DNA of 7,153 nucleotides from NCBI GenBank assembly GCA_946531785.1, contig CAMNAT010000108.1, forward strand, positions 1-7,153, read 5' to 3'. A program made the translations under genes and the position numbers. The notes beneath the pieces are model-generated. The model did no database searches, was not told the origin of the DNA, and was given only the letters and a program-made list of their open reading frames with translations. Below are positions 5,738-7,153 of the stretch, in pieces. Source of the stretch: an uncultured Oscillospiraceae bacterium (GTDB taxonomy: Bacteria; Bacillota; Clostridia; UBA1381). Numbering within the stretch: position 1 is the first letter of the stretch; each line of letters begins with the position of its first letter.

Positions 5738-7153
5738 ATGATAAGGATCAGTAATATAAAATATCCCATAGAGCTGCCGGAGGATGACCTGCCGGAGTAT
5801 GTGATAAAGAAATATGGGTTAAAAAGTATAAAGTCGTTCCGTATATACCGCAAGTCGCTGGATGCGCGAAAGAAGAACGATATACATTATGTCTATACAG
5901 TTGATGTTGAGCTTGATAACGAGTTTACGGCGGTGAAGCGCATAAAGGGCGCGGAGATAGTTAAGGAAAAACGATATAAGCTTCCCAAGGGAACACCTCC
6001 GGCAAAGCCTGTAATAGTGGCAGGCTTCGGACCGGCGGGAATGATGTGCGCGCATTCGCTTGCAAGGCGCGGCGCAAGGGCGATAGTCCTCGAGCGCGGC
6101 AACGATGTGGATACAAGGATGAAGGATGTCGAGAAGTTCAGGAACGGCGGAAAATTGAATACCGAATCCAATGTTCAGTTCGGCGAGGGCGGAGCCGGAA
6201 CATTTTCCGATGGAAAGCTCACGACCGGAGTGAAGGATAAGCGGATAGCTTATGTCCTGGAGCAGTTTGCGGCGCATGGCGCACCGTATGAGATAACCTA
6301 CCGTTCAAAGCCGCATGTCGGCACGGATAAGCTTGTCGGCATGGTGAAGAGCTTTCGTGAGGACATAATAGCCCATAACGGCGAGGTGCGTTTCGGAACG
6401 AGGCTGTCGGGCATAGTTACGGATAACGGCAGGCTTATAGCGGTAAAGGCAGAGGATAAGAACGGCGAGTATGAGATAGAGACCGACACGCTTGTATTGG
6501 CGTGCGGACACAGCGCGCGCGATACATTTAAAATGCTGAAAAGTGCAGGGGCGGATATGGAACGCAAGGTGTTTGCGATCGGCGCGAGGATAGAGCACAG
6601 GCAGAAGGATATAAGCCGCGCTCAGTATGGCGATATGTATAAGCTGCTGCCGCCTGCCGATTATAAGCTTGCGGTAAAGACATCAACGGGAAGGAGCGCG
6701 TACACGTTTTGTATGTGTCCCGGCGGTGAGGTCATAGCCTCGGCATCAGAGGACGGCGGTGTCGTTACGAACGGGATGAGCCGCTACGCGCGCGATGGCG
6801 AGAACGCCAACAGTGCGCTGCTCGTAAATGTTATGCCGGAGGATATAGAGGGTGACGATGTGCTCGGCGGCTGTGAGCTGCAAAGAGCGATCGAGAAAAA
6901 GGCATATGAGCTTACCGGAGGATATTATGCCCCCGCTGAGACGGTCGGCAGCTTTTTAGGACTTGAAGCAGCGGATGGACATGTCGAGCCGAGCTACAGA
7001 CCGGGAGTTGTGTTTACTGAGCTTAAAAAGCTCTTTCCGGATTTTGTGACCGAAACGATGCGTGAGGCTATCCCGCTGATGGATAAAAAGCTGAAGGGCT
7101 TTGCCGATCCGGGCGCCATGCTCACCGCGCCGGAACCGCGGTCGTCTTCGCCG
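5738..7153 (+). CDS. FAD-dependent dehydrogenase/oxidoreductase, COG2509-type (3'-truncated by window edge)
   Basis: This is a cytoplasmic flavoprotein of the uncharacterised NAD(P)/FAD-dependent family best described as COG2509, found widely in Firmicutes. The frame is open for 472 codons to the window edge, and the family is usually somewhat over 500 residues, so only the last part is missing. Residues 1-85 form the family's small N-terminal domain (IRISNIK opening, FRIYRKSLDARKK at 34-46). The dinucleotide-binding fold follows: VIVAGFGPAG (92-101, GxGxxG at 96-101) with the ribose-binding acid at E119. The family signature is NVQFGEGGAGTFSDGKL (145-161). Further landmarks are LVLACGHSARDTF (252-264), the cysteine-containing FCMCPGGEV (324-332; C325, C327), and TAPEPRSSSP at the cut end. 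The substrate and electron partner are not known for the family. There are no membrane helices or signal peptide. ATA is used for about 22 of 26 Ile codons, unlike the aconitase. It is transcribed away from the neighbouring permease, so it is probably a separate unit. Confidence 0.93.
   Translation, partial: MIRISNIKYPIELPEDDLPEYVIKKYGLKSIKSFRIYRKSLDARKKNDIHYVYTVDVELDNEFTAVKRIKGAEIVKEKRYKLPKGTPPAKPVIVAGFGPAGMMCAHSLARRGARAIVLERGNDVDTRMKDVEKFRNGGKLNTESNVQFGEGGAGTFSDGKLTTGVKDKRIAYVLEQFAAHGAPYEITYRSKPHVGTDKLVGMVKSFREDIIAHNGEVRFGTRLSGIVTDNGRLIAVKAEDKNGEYEIETDTLVLACGHSARDTFKMLKSAGADMERKVFAIGARIEHRQKDISRAQYGDMYKLLPPADYKLAVKTSTGRSAYTFCMCPGGEVIASASEDGGVVTNGMSRYARDGENANSALLVNVMPEDIEGDDVLGGCELQRAIEKKAYELTGGYYAPAETVGSFLGLEAADGHVEPSYRPGVVFTELKKLFPDFVTETMREAIPLMDKKLKGFADPGAMLTAPEPRSSSP

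Noticed and set aside
5819..6277. 152-codon minus-strand open frame across the flavoprotein start
   Set aside because: The plus strand encodes the conserved GxGxxG and signature motifs here, with a consensus promoter and ribosome binding site. The antisense frame lacks both.
1..7153. CRISPR array, insertion sequence, tRNA/rRNA gene or phage remnant
   Set aside because: I found no regularly spaced repeats, no transposase- or integrase-like protein, and no tRNA-like cloverleaf in the small gaps; nearly all the window is occupied by four intact or edge-cut genes.

Overview
The window reads like a chromosomal segment of an anaerobic, low- to mid-GC Firmicute, most likely a gut-type Clostridia member (an inference). 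The pointers are a single-chain aconitase of the bacterial/archaeal 'putative aconitase' type, a COG2509-type flavoprotein typical of Clostridia, a signal-peptide-less glycosidase of a kind common in gut anaerobes, strong purine-rich ribosome binding sites, a consensus TTGACA/TATAAT promoter and frequent ATA/AGA/AGG codons. No species can be named. There are four protein-coding genes, two of them cut by the window edges. I see no RNA genes, mobile elements, CRISPR arrays or long repeats.

Layout. Bases 1-1631 (+) carry the C-terminal ~85% of aconitate hydratase; its N-terminus lies left of the window. A perfect 12-bp hairpin (1644-1673) closes this gene and also the gene converging on it; the converging gene's TGA stop sits in the hairpin loop. 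Bases 4712-1656 (-) encode a 1018-residue GH106-like glycoside hydrolase of unknown substrate. It overlaps by 11 bases the end of an EamA/DMT-family ten-helix transporter gene (5604-4702, -), so the two form a tight transporter-glycosidase operon. A 133-bp divergent region (5605-5737) holds a promoter for this operon and, facing the other way, a promoter with perfect -35 and -10 hexamers for the gene at 5738. That gene runs off the right edge (472 codons present, no stop) and encodes an FAD-dependent dehydrogenase/oxidoreductase of the COG2509 family.

Functionally, the aconitase belongs to central carbon/glutamate metabolism, interconverting citrate and isocitrate. The minus-strand pair looks like a small carbohydrate-use or metabolite-handling unit: a membrane permease followed by a cytoplasmic glycosidase. 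The flavoprotein is separately transcribed and has no established role. No clear new system is visible. The items most worth following are the uncharacterised glycosidase coupled to a DMT permease, and the compact bidirectional terminator built into a coding end.
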